Positions 1 through 6,671 of a stretch of 22,303 bases of DNA are shown here, piece by piece (the first letter of the stretch is position 1; each line of letters starts with the position of its first letter). The stretch is taken from NCBI RefSeq assembly GCF_002498065.1, contig NZ_DAFZ01000115.1, positions 1,859-24,161 on the forward strand. The letters are read 5' to 3'. The notes under the pieces were generated by a model. The model searched no databases. It saw only the letters and a list, made by a program, of their open reading frames with translations, and was not told the DNA's origin. The stretch is from Methanoculleus sp. UBA208 (GTDB lineage Archaea > Halobacteriota > Methanomicrobia > Methanomicrobiales > Methanoculleaceae). Made by a program: the position numbers and the translations under genes.

Positions 1-646
1 AATAGTAGATGAGGAGGACGGCGATCGCAAGCGTGAGAATGTAGACGATGCCGAGCCGGAGCGCCCACTCGAGCTGCGACGCCCCGAAGACCAGCACCCC
101 GACCAGGAGGGCGAAGAACGCGGGCGTGACCCAGCGTGGTTTCTCCTCCTCGCACGCCCCGGCGACGCTCGGCGCCATCGCCCTCTGCTTGAGCGTCTCG
201 ATATCGGTCGACCGGAAGATCAGCGCCATGAAAAGCCCGATGACGATGGCGAGCACGACCGCAAAGACCGCCCGTGCTATCCCGAGGTCGAACCCGAGCA
301 CCCGGGCGGTGTAGATGATCGCGAGGATGTTGATGGCCGGTCCGGCAAAGAGAAACGTCGTCGCGGGGCCGATGCCGCTCCCTTTCTTGAGGATGCCGGC
401 AAATATCGGCAGGATGGTGCAGCTGCAGACGGCAAGAATCGTCCCCGATACCGATGCTATCCCGTAGGAGATGTGTTTGGGCGTGTCCGGGCTGAAGTAC
501 TTCAGGATCGCCTCTTTCTTGACGAAAGCCGCGATGGCCCCGGCGATGAAGAACGCCGGGACCAGGCAGGTGAGGACGTGTGCCGAGAGGTAATCGAGCA
601 CTGCCGCGAGCCCCGACGCAAGAGCGCCGATGAGTAGGTCAATCAT
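1..646 (-). CDS. ArsP-type permease (PF03773/DUF318 family), 3' end off the window
   Basis: About 215 residues are visible from an ATG at 644-646; the C-terminus lies beyond base 1. A purine-rich GAAAGGAAAAG sits just ahead of the start. The protein is strongly hydrophobic, with membrane segments near residues 5-18, 22-40, 62-84, 95-113 and 122-142. A CSC motif (C74-S75-C76, followed by TILPIFAGI) inside a membrane segment and a later AGPAINI stretch are the marks of the ArsP/YraQ permease family. A charged loop (about residues 145-170) precedes further helices. Family members export trivalent organoarsenicals or are uncharacterised, so the substrate here is unknown. The gene is the last of a leftward set, 57 nt behind a second permease of the same family, and probably shares its transcript. 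The family is clear; the substrate is inference. Confidence 0.85.
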   Translation of the reverse strand, partial: MIDLLIGALASGLAAVLDYLSAHVLTCLVPAFFIAGAIAAFVKKEAILKYFSPDTPKHISYGIASVSGTILAVCSCTILPIFAGILKKGSGIGPATTFLFAGPAINILAIIYTARVLGFDLGIARAVFAVVLAIVIGLFMALIFRSTDIETLKQRAMAPSVAGACEEEKPRWVTPAFFALLVGVLVFGASQLEWALRLGIVYILTLAIAVLLIYY

Positions 647-703
647 GGTCTTTTCCTTTCGTTGTGGTCTGATGGTCTCTTACTGTTTTATTCTATCTTC
701 AAC

Positions 704-1609
704 TCAGATGACGGCAAGGGCCTGGAAGGCCACGCCGGCGAGGACGGCAACCCCGAGGATGACCGCCACGAAGGTGACCAGAAGACGCCGCTCGAAGATC
801 GCGGCAAGCAGCGTCACCTCCGGGATGCTCGCCCCCGCGCCGCCGATGATCAGAGCCATGACCGCCCCGATACCCATCCCCTTCTCGAGGAGGACGGCGC
901 TGATCGGGATGAGCGTCTCCGCCCGGATGTACATCGGCACCCCGATCACTGCTGCCACCGGGATGGCGAGGGGGTTGTCCGGCCCCGCGACCGCGACGAT
1001 CAGGTCTTCGGGGATGAACCCGTAGATGAATGCACCGATCCCGGCGCCGAGCAGGAGGTAGGGGAGCACCTGCCGGAAGAGACTGACCGCGAAGGAGAAC
1101 GCCCCCCGGATGCGGGTGCCGTGGCTGCTGTTGCAGTCGCACGGTTCCGGCCTCCCTTCGACCATGACGTCCTTCACATAGCGGGCGTAGCCGAGCCGGC
1201 CGAGGAGCCAGCCGAGCACGACTGCGGCCGTGAGGGTGAAGACGGCGTAGATGGCGGTCGGGACGACCCCGACGAGCGCGACGAGAAGGGCGAGGATCAC
1301 CGGGTTTAAGAGCGGGGACGCGAGCAGGAACGACATGCAGACCCCGAACGGGATCCCGATGTCGAGGAGGCCGAGCAGGATCGGGATCGTCGAGCAGGAG
1401 CAGAACGGGGTGAGCGCCCCGAACCCGGCAGAAAGGACATTCCCGGCACCCTGTCGCCTCCCGGCGAGCACGCTCCGGATCCGTTCTTCGGGAATGTAGG
1501 CCTGGAGGAGCCCGACCAGGAAGGTGATCCCCACAAATAGCAGAACCAGTTCCCCGGCGATGACGACGAAAAACTCTCCGGCGGTGATCAGGTTCGAAGC
1601 GGTATCCAT
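704..1609 (-). CDS. Second ArsP-type permease, CSCS motif
   Basis: This is a 301-residue integral membrane protein with about eight predicted helices. It carries C70-S-C72-S followed by TIPILLGLLDIG, then a SPLLNP motif near residue 100, the paired pattern of the PF03773 permease family. A second half follows after a hydrophilic loop and has an IGVPMYIRAETLIP stretch and a glycine-rich GGAGASIPE. The loop holds another Cys pair, C157-x-C159, which could bind a soft metal or metalloid. The length is normal for the family. The gene lies between the small Cys-rich protein (97 nt upstream) and the first permease (57 nt downstream), all leftward. Export of a thiophilic ion or organometalloid is inferred from the family and from the ArsR-type regulator next door. 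It is not proved. Confidence 0.88.
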   Translation of the reverse strand: MDTASNLITAGEFFVVIAGELVLLFVGITFLVGLLQAYIPEERIRSVLAGRRQGAGNVLSAGFGALTPFCSCSTIPILLGLLDIGIPFGVCMSFLLASPLLNPVILALLVALVGVVPTAIYAVFTLTAAVVLGWLLGRLGYARYVKDVMVEGRPEPCDCNSSHGTRIRGAFSFAVSLFRQVLPYLLLGAGIGAFIYGFIPEDLIVAVAGPDNPLAIPVAAVIGVPMYIRAETLIPISAVLLEKGMGIGAVMALIIGGAGASIPEVTLLAAIFERRLLVTFVAVILGVAVLAGVAFQALAVI

Positions 1610-1706
1610 GGTCGCTCACTCGCCTGCCCTGTTCCCTCTCCTGAGGGCCGTACGCCGCCCGGGCACGGAACTCCTCACCCATACGCCTGCCATGCTCCGC
1701 TTCCGG

Positions 1707-1856
1707 TCACTCCTTCTTCTCGTCCGTCTTCTTCGGCACAATCTTTACGTTGCCGCAGCAGCCGCCGCCGCAGCCGCAGTCGCTCTCCGGTGCAAAAAGG
1801 TTCTTGATCCGTCCGGCGATGCCCTCCTTCCGGTTTTTGCTGGTGTCGTCCGTCAT
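1707..1856 (-). CDS. 49-aa Cys-cluster protein (CGCGGGCCG), permease-associated
   Basis: This short protein is mostly charged (Lys, Glu, Asp), with a central cluster C27-G-C29-G-G-G-C33-C34-G. The ATG at 1854-1856 is chosen because GGAG lies about ten bases upstream. The longer in-frame reading would run through the operator at 1874-1891. I recognise no characterised family. Four clustered cysteines in a tiny soluble protein suggest binding of a soft metal or metalloid, or an iron-sulfur or persulfide role. It is the first gene of the leftward set with the two CSC-motif permeases, and it diverges from an ArsR-family regulator that also has Cys pairs. A chaperone handing the ion to the permeases is one idea, as inference only. 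Confidence 0.72.
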   Translation of the reverse strand: MTDDTSKNRKEGIAGRIKNLFAPESDCGCGGGCCGNVKIVPKKTDEKKE

Positions 1857-1873
1857 GGTGCTACGCTCCAGCG

Positions 1874-1891
1874 TTTCAACATTATTTGAAA
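1874..1891. promoter_or_regulatory. ArsR-type operator, TTTCA-N8-TGAAA, before the small-protein gene
   Basis: A perfect 5-bp inverted repeat (TTTCA / TGAAA) with an 8-base spacer lies 17 bp upstream of the start at 1856. On the minus strand an AT-rich element (CATTTATCG, 1911-1919) sits about 25 bp before it, so the site would cover the transcription start. The same spacing occurs at the arsR-like genes at 2128 and 3859. A weaker copy (TTTCA-N8-TGACG) lies at 1925-1942. Confidence 0.65.
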
Positions 1892-2072
1892 TAGTGTGGT
1901 GACGCCACCCGATAAATGTTCTGGTTTCAAAAAGAGTTGACGCGGGGGTCAACCGGCGGGCTTGTGGTAGAGCCCCGTCAGGATGAGCCGTGCTGCTCTG
2001 CCACCGCTGATAACACCGACGTTTTTCCTCTGCGGTCTTACAACCGGTTCGTATCCGTATGGTAGCGTCGAA

Positions 2073-2108
2073 AAGTTATAGGCATCTCCATTTCATGTTA
2101 CCCTGAAA
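2073..2108 (+). promoter_or_regulatory. Promoter and operator of the first ArsR-type regulator
   Basis: A TATA-like element (AAGTTATA, 2073-2080) is followed by the dyad TTTCA-N8-TGAAA at 2091-2108, whose arms extend to six pairs (ATTTCA/TGAAAT). The transcription start expected about 25 bp after the TATA box falls inside the dyad, the usual place for a repressor that blocks its own gene. The spacing from TATA to dyad matches that at 3823-3857 within one or two bases. Confidence 0.7.
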
Positions 2109-2127
2109 TAATGAGTGTGACACCCCG

Positions 2128-2511
2128 ATGACAGAAGACGAAATATACCGGGGCGCATCCCTGTCCCTTCCTCCCGACGTCGAGGAGTCGCTCTGCCAGT
2201 GCGGCGGGATCGCGGAGCTGGTGGAGCAGTTGCCGGAGGAGGGCATCCTGGAACGGGAGAGCGCCCTCTTTCGAGCACTCGCCGACCCGTTCCGCCTCAA
2301 GATCCTCGCGATGCTTGCCGTGCAGCCGCTCTGTGTCTGTGTCATCAAGGTAGTGCTCGGGATAGCGGATTCAAAGTTATCTTACCATCTCTCGGTCCTG
2401 AAGACAGCCGGGCTGATCGTCGGCGAGGCGCAGGGGAACTGGATCATCTACCGGCTGACCGGTGAAGGCACCGCCTGGGCGCAGCAGATAGCAGGCAACG
2501 CCCGGAGTTGA
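2128..2511 (+). CDS. ArsR/SmtB-family metal(loid)-responsive repressor, copy 1
   Basis: This is a 127-residue winged-helix regulator. Residues 44-65 contain the typical opening LFRALADPFRLKILAML, C69-V-C71 follows in PLCVCVIK, and the recognition helix is SKLSYHLSVLKTAGLI (82-97), followed by the wing NWIIYRL. The CVC pair falls where classical ArsR has its ELCVCDL arsenite site. An additional pair, C23-x-C25-G-G, lies in the N-terminal extension. ATG 2128 is the only usable in-frame start; the ATG at 2111 meets a stop after six codons. The gene diverges from the Cys-protein/permease set and has a dyad at its own promoter. It is probably a repressor released by a thiophilic ligand such as As(III) or Sb(III); the ligand is inferred. 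Copy 2 at 3859 is about 80 percent identical over the core. Confidence 0.9.
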   Translation: MTEDEIYRGASLSLPPDVEESLCQCGGIAELVEQLPEEGILERESALFRALADPFRLKILAMLAVQPLCVCVIKVVLGIADSKLSYHLSVLKTAGLIVGEAQGNWIIYRLTGEGTAWAQQIAGNARS

Positions 2512-2514
2512 AAA

Positions 2515-2722
2515 CAGGCACATCCGGGGATCTATACAACACCCGGTACAGGCCCTGCCACCGAGCCCCGGTTGGAACGCGAACGCGGTGTGCAGGTCTC
2601 TCCGGACCGCCACTATCCTCCGCCCGGGATGGGGGCAGGGTTCGCAACCGGGAACCGTCCACCTGGCCGGAGATAAGCTCCCCCATCGTAACTGCGAGGG
2701 GATGGCACCGAGGTCCGGATCT
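2515..2722 (-). pseudogene. Decayed 3' fragment of pdxT behind ArsR copy 1
   Basis: Read on the minus strand, bases 2536-2622 give IVAVRRDLHTAFAFQPGLGG. This matches the PdxT C-terminus encoded at 4281-4859 (IVAVRSGRHMAFAFHPELGG). The DNA similarity starts directly behind the arsR stop codon in both places (ATC-GGGG-CTATAC, then CCGGTRCAGG). It can be traced more weakly toward about 2720, through a segment resembling IRAPV...RIPEG. The fragment has no start, lacks the glutaminase Cys, and breaks off after a few residues in a different tail. I therefore read it as a remnant of a duplication that carried arsR plus the end of the convergent pdxT. Certain around 2530-2640, approximate at the far edge. 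Confidence 0.75.
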
Positions 2723-2726
2723 CGCG

Positions 2727-3659
2727 CTAAAATATTGCAATTCCGAAGTAGGCCAGTATAAACTTCACAGAGACGTACAAAAAGTAGACGCCGAAGATCA
2801 GTTTCAACGTTGCCGGGTGGAATTTCTTGATGACGGCAGCACCGAGCTGTGCGCCCACGATCGTTCCTGCGGCCAGGATCAATGCAGCGCCGATTGCAAC
2901 GTATCCCTCTGCGAGCTTGATGCCTCCACCGACGACGGCCAGGGGGATCATCGTTGCCAGTGACGTTCCCATTGTGACGTACACCGGCGCGTTAAACAGG
3001 TAGATCAGACCGGGAACAAGGGCATATCCTCCGCCCAGTCCGACAAGCCCCGTCAGAATACCGACGACAAACCCGAACAGCCCTTTTCTCCCCTCTGAAC
3101 CGGGGATGACGTTTCCTTCCGGCTGGCTTTTCTTTCGATGCGCAACCCCTTCGAGAATCATGCGAACCGCAGGCAGAAGGAACGCTATACCGAGTATCAG
3201 TCCCAGAAGGGCCGTCTGATCCGAGAGCAGGTTGAAGGCATACGAACCGGCAATCACGCCGATTATGCCAAACCCACCAAGCCATAGGGTAGTTTTTACA
3301 TCCAGGTTTTTCCGTATCAGATGGCCGTATCCCCCGGATATCGCTGTAAAGATGACAGCGAACAGCGTGGTACCGATTGCGATGGGCACCGGATACCCCA
3401 GGTAAAAATGGAGGATCGGCAACATGACACTGCAGCCGCCGGTCCCAATGATTCCGCCAAGCATTCCGGCGGCCAGTCCGACAACAATGAGCAGGACTGC
3501 CGCCGTTAACGTGATAGCGGGCGCTCCTTCTTTTGCCGCCATGCCTGTTGAAAAGGACCATACGGTCAGGCCGACGATGATTGCTAACAGAACGATTGTC
3601 GGCGCGTACTTTTTCAATACACTGGCAATATCAACGCTCTCGGTTACTTTTTCAGCCAT
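2727..3659 (-). CDS. TauE/SafE-family membrane permease (PF01925)
   Basis: This is a 310-residue protein with about eight or nine membrane helices in two halves. Each half has a glycine-rich loop typical of the family: GMLGGIIGTGGCSVMLPIL near residues 65-83, and GLVGLGGGYALVPGLI in the second half. A Lys/Arg/Ser-rich cytoplasmic loop (HRKKSQPEG) separates them. Family members move sulfite, sulfonates, sulfoacetate or similar sulfur oxyanions; the substrate here is unknown. It diverges from ArsR copy 2 with at least two operator-like dyads between them, so it is probably under that regulator. Base use differs from its neighbours: two 60-base lines counted inside it had 33 and 29 G+C, against about 40 or more in the pdx genes. 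This suggests later arrival by transfer. Confidence 0.88.
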   Translation of the reverse strand: MAEKVTESVDIASVLKKYAPTIVLLAIIVGLTVWSFSTGMAAKEGAPAITLTAAVLLIVVGLAAGMLGGIIGTGGCSVMLPILHFYLGYPVPIAIGTTLFAVIFTAISGGYGHLIRKNLDVKTTLWLGGFGIIGVIAGSYAFNLLSDQTALLGLILGIAFLLPAVRMILEGVAHRKKSQPEGNVIPGSEGRKGLFGFVVGILTGLVGLGGGYALVPGLIYLFNAPVYVTMGTSLATMIPLAVVGGGIKLAEGYVAIGAALILAAGTIVGAQLGAAVIKKFHPATLKLIFGVYFLYVSVKFILAYFGIAIF

Positions 3660-3679
3660 TCGATCACATCCGGAGGGTA

Positions 3680-3697
3680 TTTTAAATTTGTTTGAAC
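3680..3697. promoter_or_regulatory. Degenerate operator before the TauE/SafE gene
   Basis: TTTTA-N8-TGAAC keeps the 8-base spacing of the better dyads and matches four of five bases in each arm. It is centred about 30 bp upstream of the start at 3659, where a repressor would block transcription. Alone it would be weak evidence; the shared spacing raises it. Confidence 0.4.
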
Positions 3698-3732
3698 CTC
3701 AGGTTGGCTGCATGTCGACATTATGGTGAGGG

Positions 3733-3750
3733 TTTCTGCAATATTTGAAA
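3733..3750. promoter_or_regulatory. Operator-like dyad TTTCT-N8-TGAAA
   Basis: It matches nine of ten arm positions of the shared dyad and has the same 8-base spacer. The right arm and its surroundings (ATTTGAAATAG) nearly repeat the sequence at 1885-1894. It lies between the divergent TauE/SafE gene and ArsR copy 2, about 80-110 bp from either start. Confidence 0.5.
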
Positions 3751-3822
3751 TAGGTCCGGCCGGGGGTGGAAAAAGAGGAATTAGCCGGTGGGGCAGCGCA
3801 GGCTTTCCCGGCGGATCGGTGT

Positions 3823-3857
3823 CTATATATCGGCTGCCATTTCATAATTGCTTGAAA
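3823..3857 (+). promoter_or_regulatory. Promoter and operator of the second ArsR-type regulator
   Basis: A TATA box (CTATATAT, 3823-3830) is followed after nine bases by TTTCA-N8-TGAAA at 3840-3857, immediately ahead of the ATG at 3859. The arrangement copies that at 2073-2108, including the flanking CCATTTCAT, so promoter and operator appear duplicated with the gene or conserved by function. Confidence 0.7.
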
Positions 3858-3858
3858 C

Positions 3859-4272
3859 ATGGGGTCTGAGTCCGGGTTGGAAAAGAACACTACGCGCAGG
3901 CAGGAATCGATGGCCCTCCCGGAAGGGATCGAGGAGGCGCTCTGCCGGTGCGGCGGCATCACGGGACTGATGGAGCGGCTGCCGGGGGACGAGGCCCTGG
4001 AAAGGGAGAGCGTCCTCTTTCGCGCACTCGCCGACCCCCTCCGCTTAAAGATCCTCGCGATGCTCGCCGTCCAGCCGCTCTGCGTCTGCGTCATCAAGGC
4101 GGTGCTCGGGATAGCGGACTCGAAGTTATCCTACCACCTCTCCGTCCTGAAGAAGGCGGGACTGATCACCGGCGAGGCGCAGGGCAACTGGATCATCTAC
4201 AGCCTCACCGATCTCGGGGACACTCTATGGGTGCGGCGGATACGCGCCGCCAAAGACCGGGAAAAAGAGTGA
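3859..4272 (+). CDS. ArsR/SmtB-family metal(loid)-responsive repressor, copy 2
   Basis: This is 137 residues from the ATG at 3859. An in-frame ATG at 3910 (MALPEG) with AGGA shortly upstream would give 120 residues and cannot be excluded. The core LFRALADPLRLKILAMLAVQ, C75-V-C77 in PLCVCVIK, and helix SKLSYHLSVLKKAGLI are nearly identical to copy 1. The N-terminal pair C29-x-C31-G-G is also kept. The tail is more basic (RRIRAAKDREKE). The gene converges on pdxT with an 8-nt gap and diverges from the TauE/SafE permease. Because both proteins have almost the same recognition helix and both promoters have the same dyad, cross-regulation is likely. A ligand at the CVC pair is known for the family and inferred here. 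Confidence 0.9.
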   Translation: MGSESGLEKNTTRRQESMALPEGIEEALCRCGGITGLMERLPGDEALERESVLFRALADPLRLKILAMLAVQPLCVCVIKAVLGIADSKLSYHLSVLKKAGLITGEAQGNWIIYSLTDLGDTLWVRRIRAAKDREKE

Positions 4273-4280
4273 ATCGGGGC

Positions 4281-4859
4281 CTATACCCCAAGCCCCTCAA
4301 GAAACATCCGGTGCAGGCGCAGGTCACCGCCGAGCTCCGGGTGGAAGGCGAACGCCATGTGCCGGCCGCTCCTGACGGCAACAATCCCCTCCGGGATGCG
4401 GGCAAGCACCTCGACGCCGGAGCCGACGTCCGTCGCTACCGGCGCCCGGATGAAGATTGCCCGGAAGGGTTCGGTCAGCCCCGCTACATCTAAAAGAGCC
4501 TCGCGGGAGTCGACCTGCCGCCCGAAGGCGTTTCGCGCCACGTGCATCGGGATGAGGTTCAAGGTCCGCACCCGCGGATCGTCCACCCGGTCCGCCGAAA
4601 GAACCATCCCCGCACAGGTGGCGAATACTCCGCCCGCGAACTCCGCGAGCGGCTCGTACATTCCGTTCTTCCCGATCAGCCGGGAGATGGTGGTGGACTC
4701 CCCGCCCGGTATCGCAAGTGCGTCGAGCCCTGCAAGGTCTTCCGCGCGCCGGACCGCTGCGACCGATGAGCCCGACCGGTCGGCGAGAGCCTCGCGGAAC
4801 GCCCCGATATGCTCGGCGACGTCGCCCTGGAGCGCGAGAACCCCGACCTTAACGCCCAC
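4281..4859 (-). CDS. pdxT: PdxT, glutaminase subunit of PLP synthase
   Basis: PdxT hydrolyses glutamine and passes ammonia to PdxS for pyridoxal 5'-phosphate synthesis in the DXP-independent route. The 192-residue protein is of normal length and has every class I glutaminase mark: QGDVAEH at 11-17, PGGEST at 51-56, nucleophile C82 in ATCAGM, RNAFGRQVDS at 109-118, and the H173/E175 pair in FHPE. The start at 4859 overlaps the end of pdxS by 11 nt, so translation is probably coupled. It is the last gene of the leftward operon and faces ArsR copy 2 tail to tail. A decayed copy of its 3' end lies at 2515-2722. Confidence 0.97.
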   Translation of the reverse strand: MGVKVGVLALQGDVAEHIGAFREALADRSGSSVAAVRRAEDLAGLDALAIPGGESTTISRLIGKNGMYEPLAEFAGGVFATCAGMVLSADRVDDPRVRTLNLIPMHVARNAFGRQVDSREALLDVAGLTEPFRAIFIRAPVATDVGSGVEVLARIPEGIVAVRSGRHMAFAFHPELGGDLRLHRMFLEGLGV

Positions 4860-5745
4860 GGGTCTGCAGCACCTCTTCTTCGCGGAGCATGTGGACGTCG
4901 AGGCCCTTCATCGCCTCGCCGAGACCCTTGCTCACCTCGCCGATGACCTTCGGGTCATCATAGTGGTTCACCGCCTCCACGATCGCCCGGGCGGTCGTCT
5001 CGGGGTCTGCGGACTTGAAGATGCCCGACCCGACGAAGACCCCGTCGGCCCCGAGCTGCATCATCAACGCCGCGTCGGCCGGCGTAGCGATGCCGCCGGC
5101 GGAGAAGTTCACGACGGGAAGGCGGCCGAGGTTTGCGCACTCGATGACGAGTTCCACCGGCGCCTCGATCTCGCGGGCCCGGTCGGCGAGCTCCTGGCTG
5201 TCCATCCCTTTCAGCGCCCGGATCCCGCCCATGATCGCCCGCATGTGGCGGACCGCCTCCACGACGTTGCCGGTGCCGGCCTCGCCCTTCGTCCGGATCA
5301 TCGCCGCACCCTCGTTGATGCGGCGCAGCGCCTCCCCGAGATTCCGGGCGCCGCAGACGAACGGGACTGAAAAATGGGCCTTATCGATATGGAACTGCTC
5401 GTCCGCCGGGGTCAGCACCTCGCTCTCGTCGACCATGTCCACACCGAGCGCCTCCAGGATCTGGGCCTCGACGAAGTGGCCGATCCGGGCCTTCCCCATC
5501 ACCGGGATGGAGACCGCATCGATGATCTCGACAATCTTCTGCGGGTCGGCCATGCGGGCCACGCCCCCGGCCGCTCTGATATCGGCAGGGACTCTCTCAA
5601 GCGCCATGACGGCGACGGCACCGGCCTCCTCGGCGAGCTCGGCCTGCTCTGCGTTGACGACGTCCATGATGACGCCGCCTTTCTGCATCGACGCAAAGCC
5701 GCGCTTGATCAGCTCGGTGCCAAATCTCAGTTCCTCGAGTTTCAT
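4849..5745 (-). CDS. pdxS: PdxS, synthase subunit of PLP synthase
   Basis: PdxS condenses ribose 5-phosphate, glyceraldehyde 3-phosphate and ammonia from PdxT into pyridoxal 5'-phosphate. The 298-residue (beta/alpha)8 protein begins with the family's usual start (GTELIKRGFASMQKGGVIMD). It has the two catalytic lysines at K85 (MGKARIGHF) and K153 (RTKGEAGTGN), plus the phosphate-binding NFSAGGIATPADA and VGSGIFKS segments. Nothing is missing. It overlaps pdxT by 11 nt and follows cobD by 5 nt. The gap gene in the same window makes one of its substrates' partners, but no direct link is implied. Confidence 0.98.
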   Translation of the reverse strand: MKLEELRFGTELIKRGFASMQKGGVIMDVVNAEQAELAEEAGAVAVMALERVPADIRAAGGVARMADPQKIVEIIDAVSIPVMGKARIGHFVEAQILEALGVDMVDESEVLTPADEQFHIDKAHFSVPFVCGARNLGEALRRINEGAAMIRTKGEAGTGNVVEAVRHMRAIMGGIRALKGMDSQELADRAREIEAPVELVIECANLGRLPVVNFSAGGIATPADAALMMQLGADGVFVGSGIFKSADPETTARAIVEAVNHYDDPKVIGEVSKGLGEAMKGLDVHMLREEEVLQTRGR

Positions 5746-5750
5746 TACTC

Positions 5751-6671
5751 TTATGTATAGCTCATGAACCCCAATAAAAATAGTGCGGCGATCTCGGCGA
5801 GGGCGAAGATGATCGTCGCCGCCCGGACCGCGCGGACGATCTCGGCGCCCGCCTCCGCGAGCGTCCGCTCCGCATCGCCGATCGTGTAGAAACCGGGCTT
5901 TTCGAGCCGGACGCCGACGCCGCCGGCGATGACGGCCATCGGGATCCCGCCGTTGAACCCCGGCCGCTTCTTTCTATCCCGGCACAGCGCCGCCCATGCC
6001 GGGGTGAACCGGCCTTTCGCCGCGAAGTAGGCAAGGAGGATGAGGCCGGTCAGCCGCGCCGGGATGAAGTTTGCGATATCGTCGATGCGGGCCGGGAACC
6101 ACCCGATCCGGGCCCGCTCGTCCCGGTAGCCGAGCATGGCGTCCAGGGTGTTGACCGCCCGGAAGGCTGCGGCCCCGGCGAGCCCGAAGAGCCCGAAGTA
6201 GAAGAGCGGGGAGACGATGCTGTCCACCAGGTTCTCCGTCATCGATTCGTAGGCGGCCGAGAGGACGTGCTCGGGATCGAGGCGCGCCGTATCCCGGCTC
6301 ACCATCATCCCGACTGTCGAGCGGCCCGCATCGATGCTCTCGCTCTCAAGCGCCCGGACCACGGCGGCGGCATGCTCCTCGAGCGCCCGCCAGGCAAGAC
6401 AGGCCTTGAGGAGGAGGGGCGCGAGGAGGAAATAGAGGTACCAGGGAGCCACGAATTCGACGAGCGCGAAGGGTGCGGCAAAGAGGGCCACGGTCAGAAC
6501 GGCCCCCGCGACCCCGATCGATCGCTGGATACGAACCGGGTAGCGGTCCGGGACTCCCCACCACCCGATGAACCGGCCGAGGAGTGCCACCGGGTGATGC
6601 CGTGAGTGCGGGTCGCCGATCAGCCGGTCCACCAGCAGCGACGCGGCGACTACGACCGCTGCCGCAGCCAT
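5751..6671 (-). CDS. cobD: CobD/CbiB, adenosylcobinamide-phosphate synthase
   Basis: This membrane enzyme attaches the aminopropanol-type side chain to adenosylcobyric acid late in cobamide synthesis. Methanogens need cobamides for methyl transfer. The 306-residue protein has the family marks LIGDPHSRHHPVALLGRFI (18-35), SRDT (125-128), ENLVDSIVSPLFY (146-158), and later a NFIPARLTGL segment, spread over about five hydrophobic helices. The chosen start at 6671 overlaps the preceding gene by 22 nt; the protein begins directly with a helix, as usual. Only 5 nt separate it from pdxS. Co-transcription with PLP synthesis genes makes sense, since the cobamide side chain can come from a PLP-dependent decarboxylase; that link is inference. 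Confidence 0.95.
   Translation of the reverse strand: MAAAAVVVAASLLVDRLIGDPHSRHHPVALLGRFIGWWGVPDRYPVRIQRSIGVAGAVLTVALFAAPFALVEFVAPWYLYFLLAPLLLKACLAWRALEEHAAAVVRALESESIDAGRSTVGMMVSRDTARLDPEHVLSAAYESMTENLVDSIVSPLFYFGLFGLAGAAAFRAVNTLDAMLGYRDERARIGWFPARIDDIANFIPARLTGLILLAYFAAKGRFTPAWAALCRDRKKRPGFNGGIPMAVIAGGVGVRLEKPGFYTIGDAERTLAEAGAEIVRAVRAATIIFALAEIAALFLLGFMSYT

Noticed and set aside
1857..1952. A 32-residue N-terminal extension of the Cys-cluster protein.
   Set aside because: It would run through the operator and the expected transcript start; the ATG at 1856 has a ribosome site.
1943..2072. A possible RNA gene or small ORF between the divergent small-protein and ArsR promoters.
   Set aside because: I found no open frame with a start signal and no stable fold pattern matching a known RNA; it reads as promoter spacer.
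2508..2963. A 151-codon plus-strand frame behind ArsR copy 1.
   Set aside because: Its first half lies over the pdxT remnant and its second half opposes the TauE/SafE gene; there is no family match.
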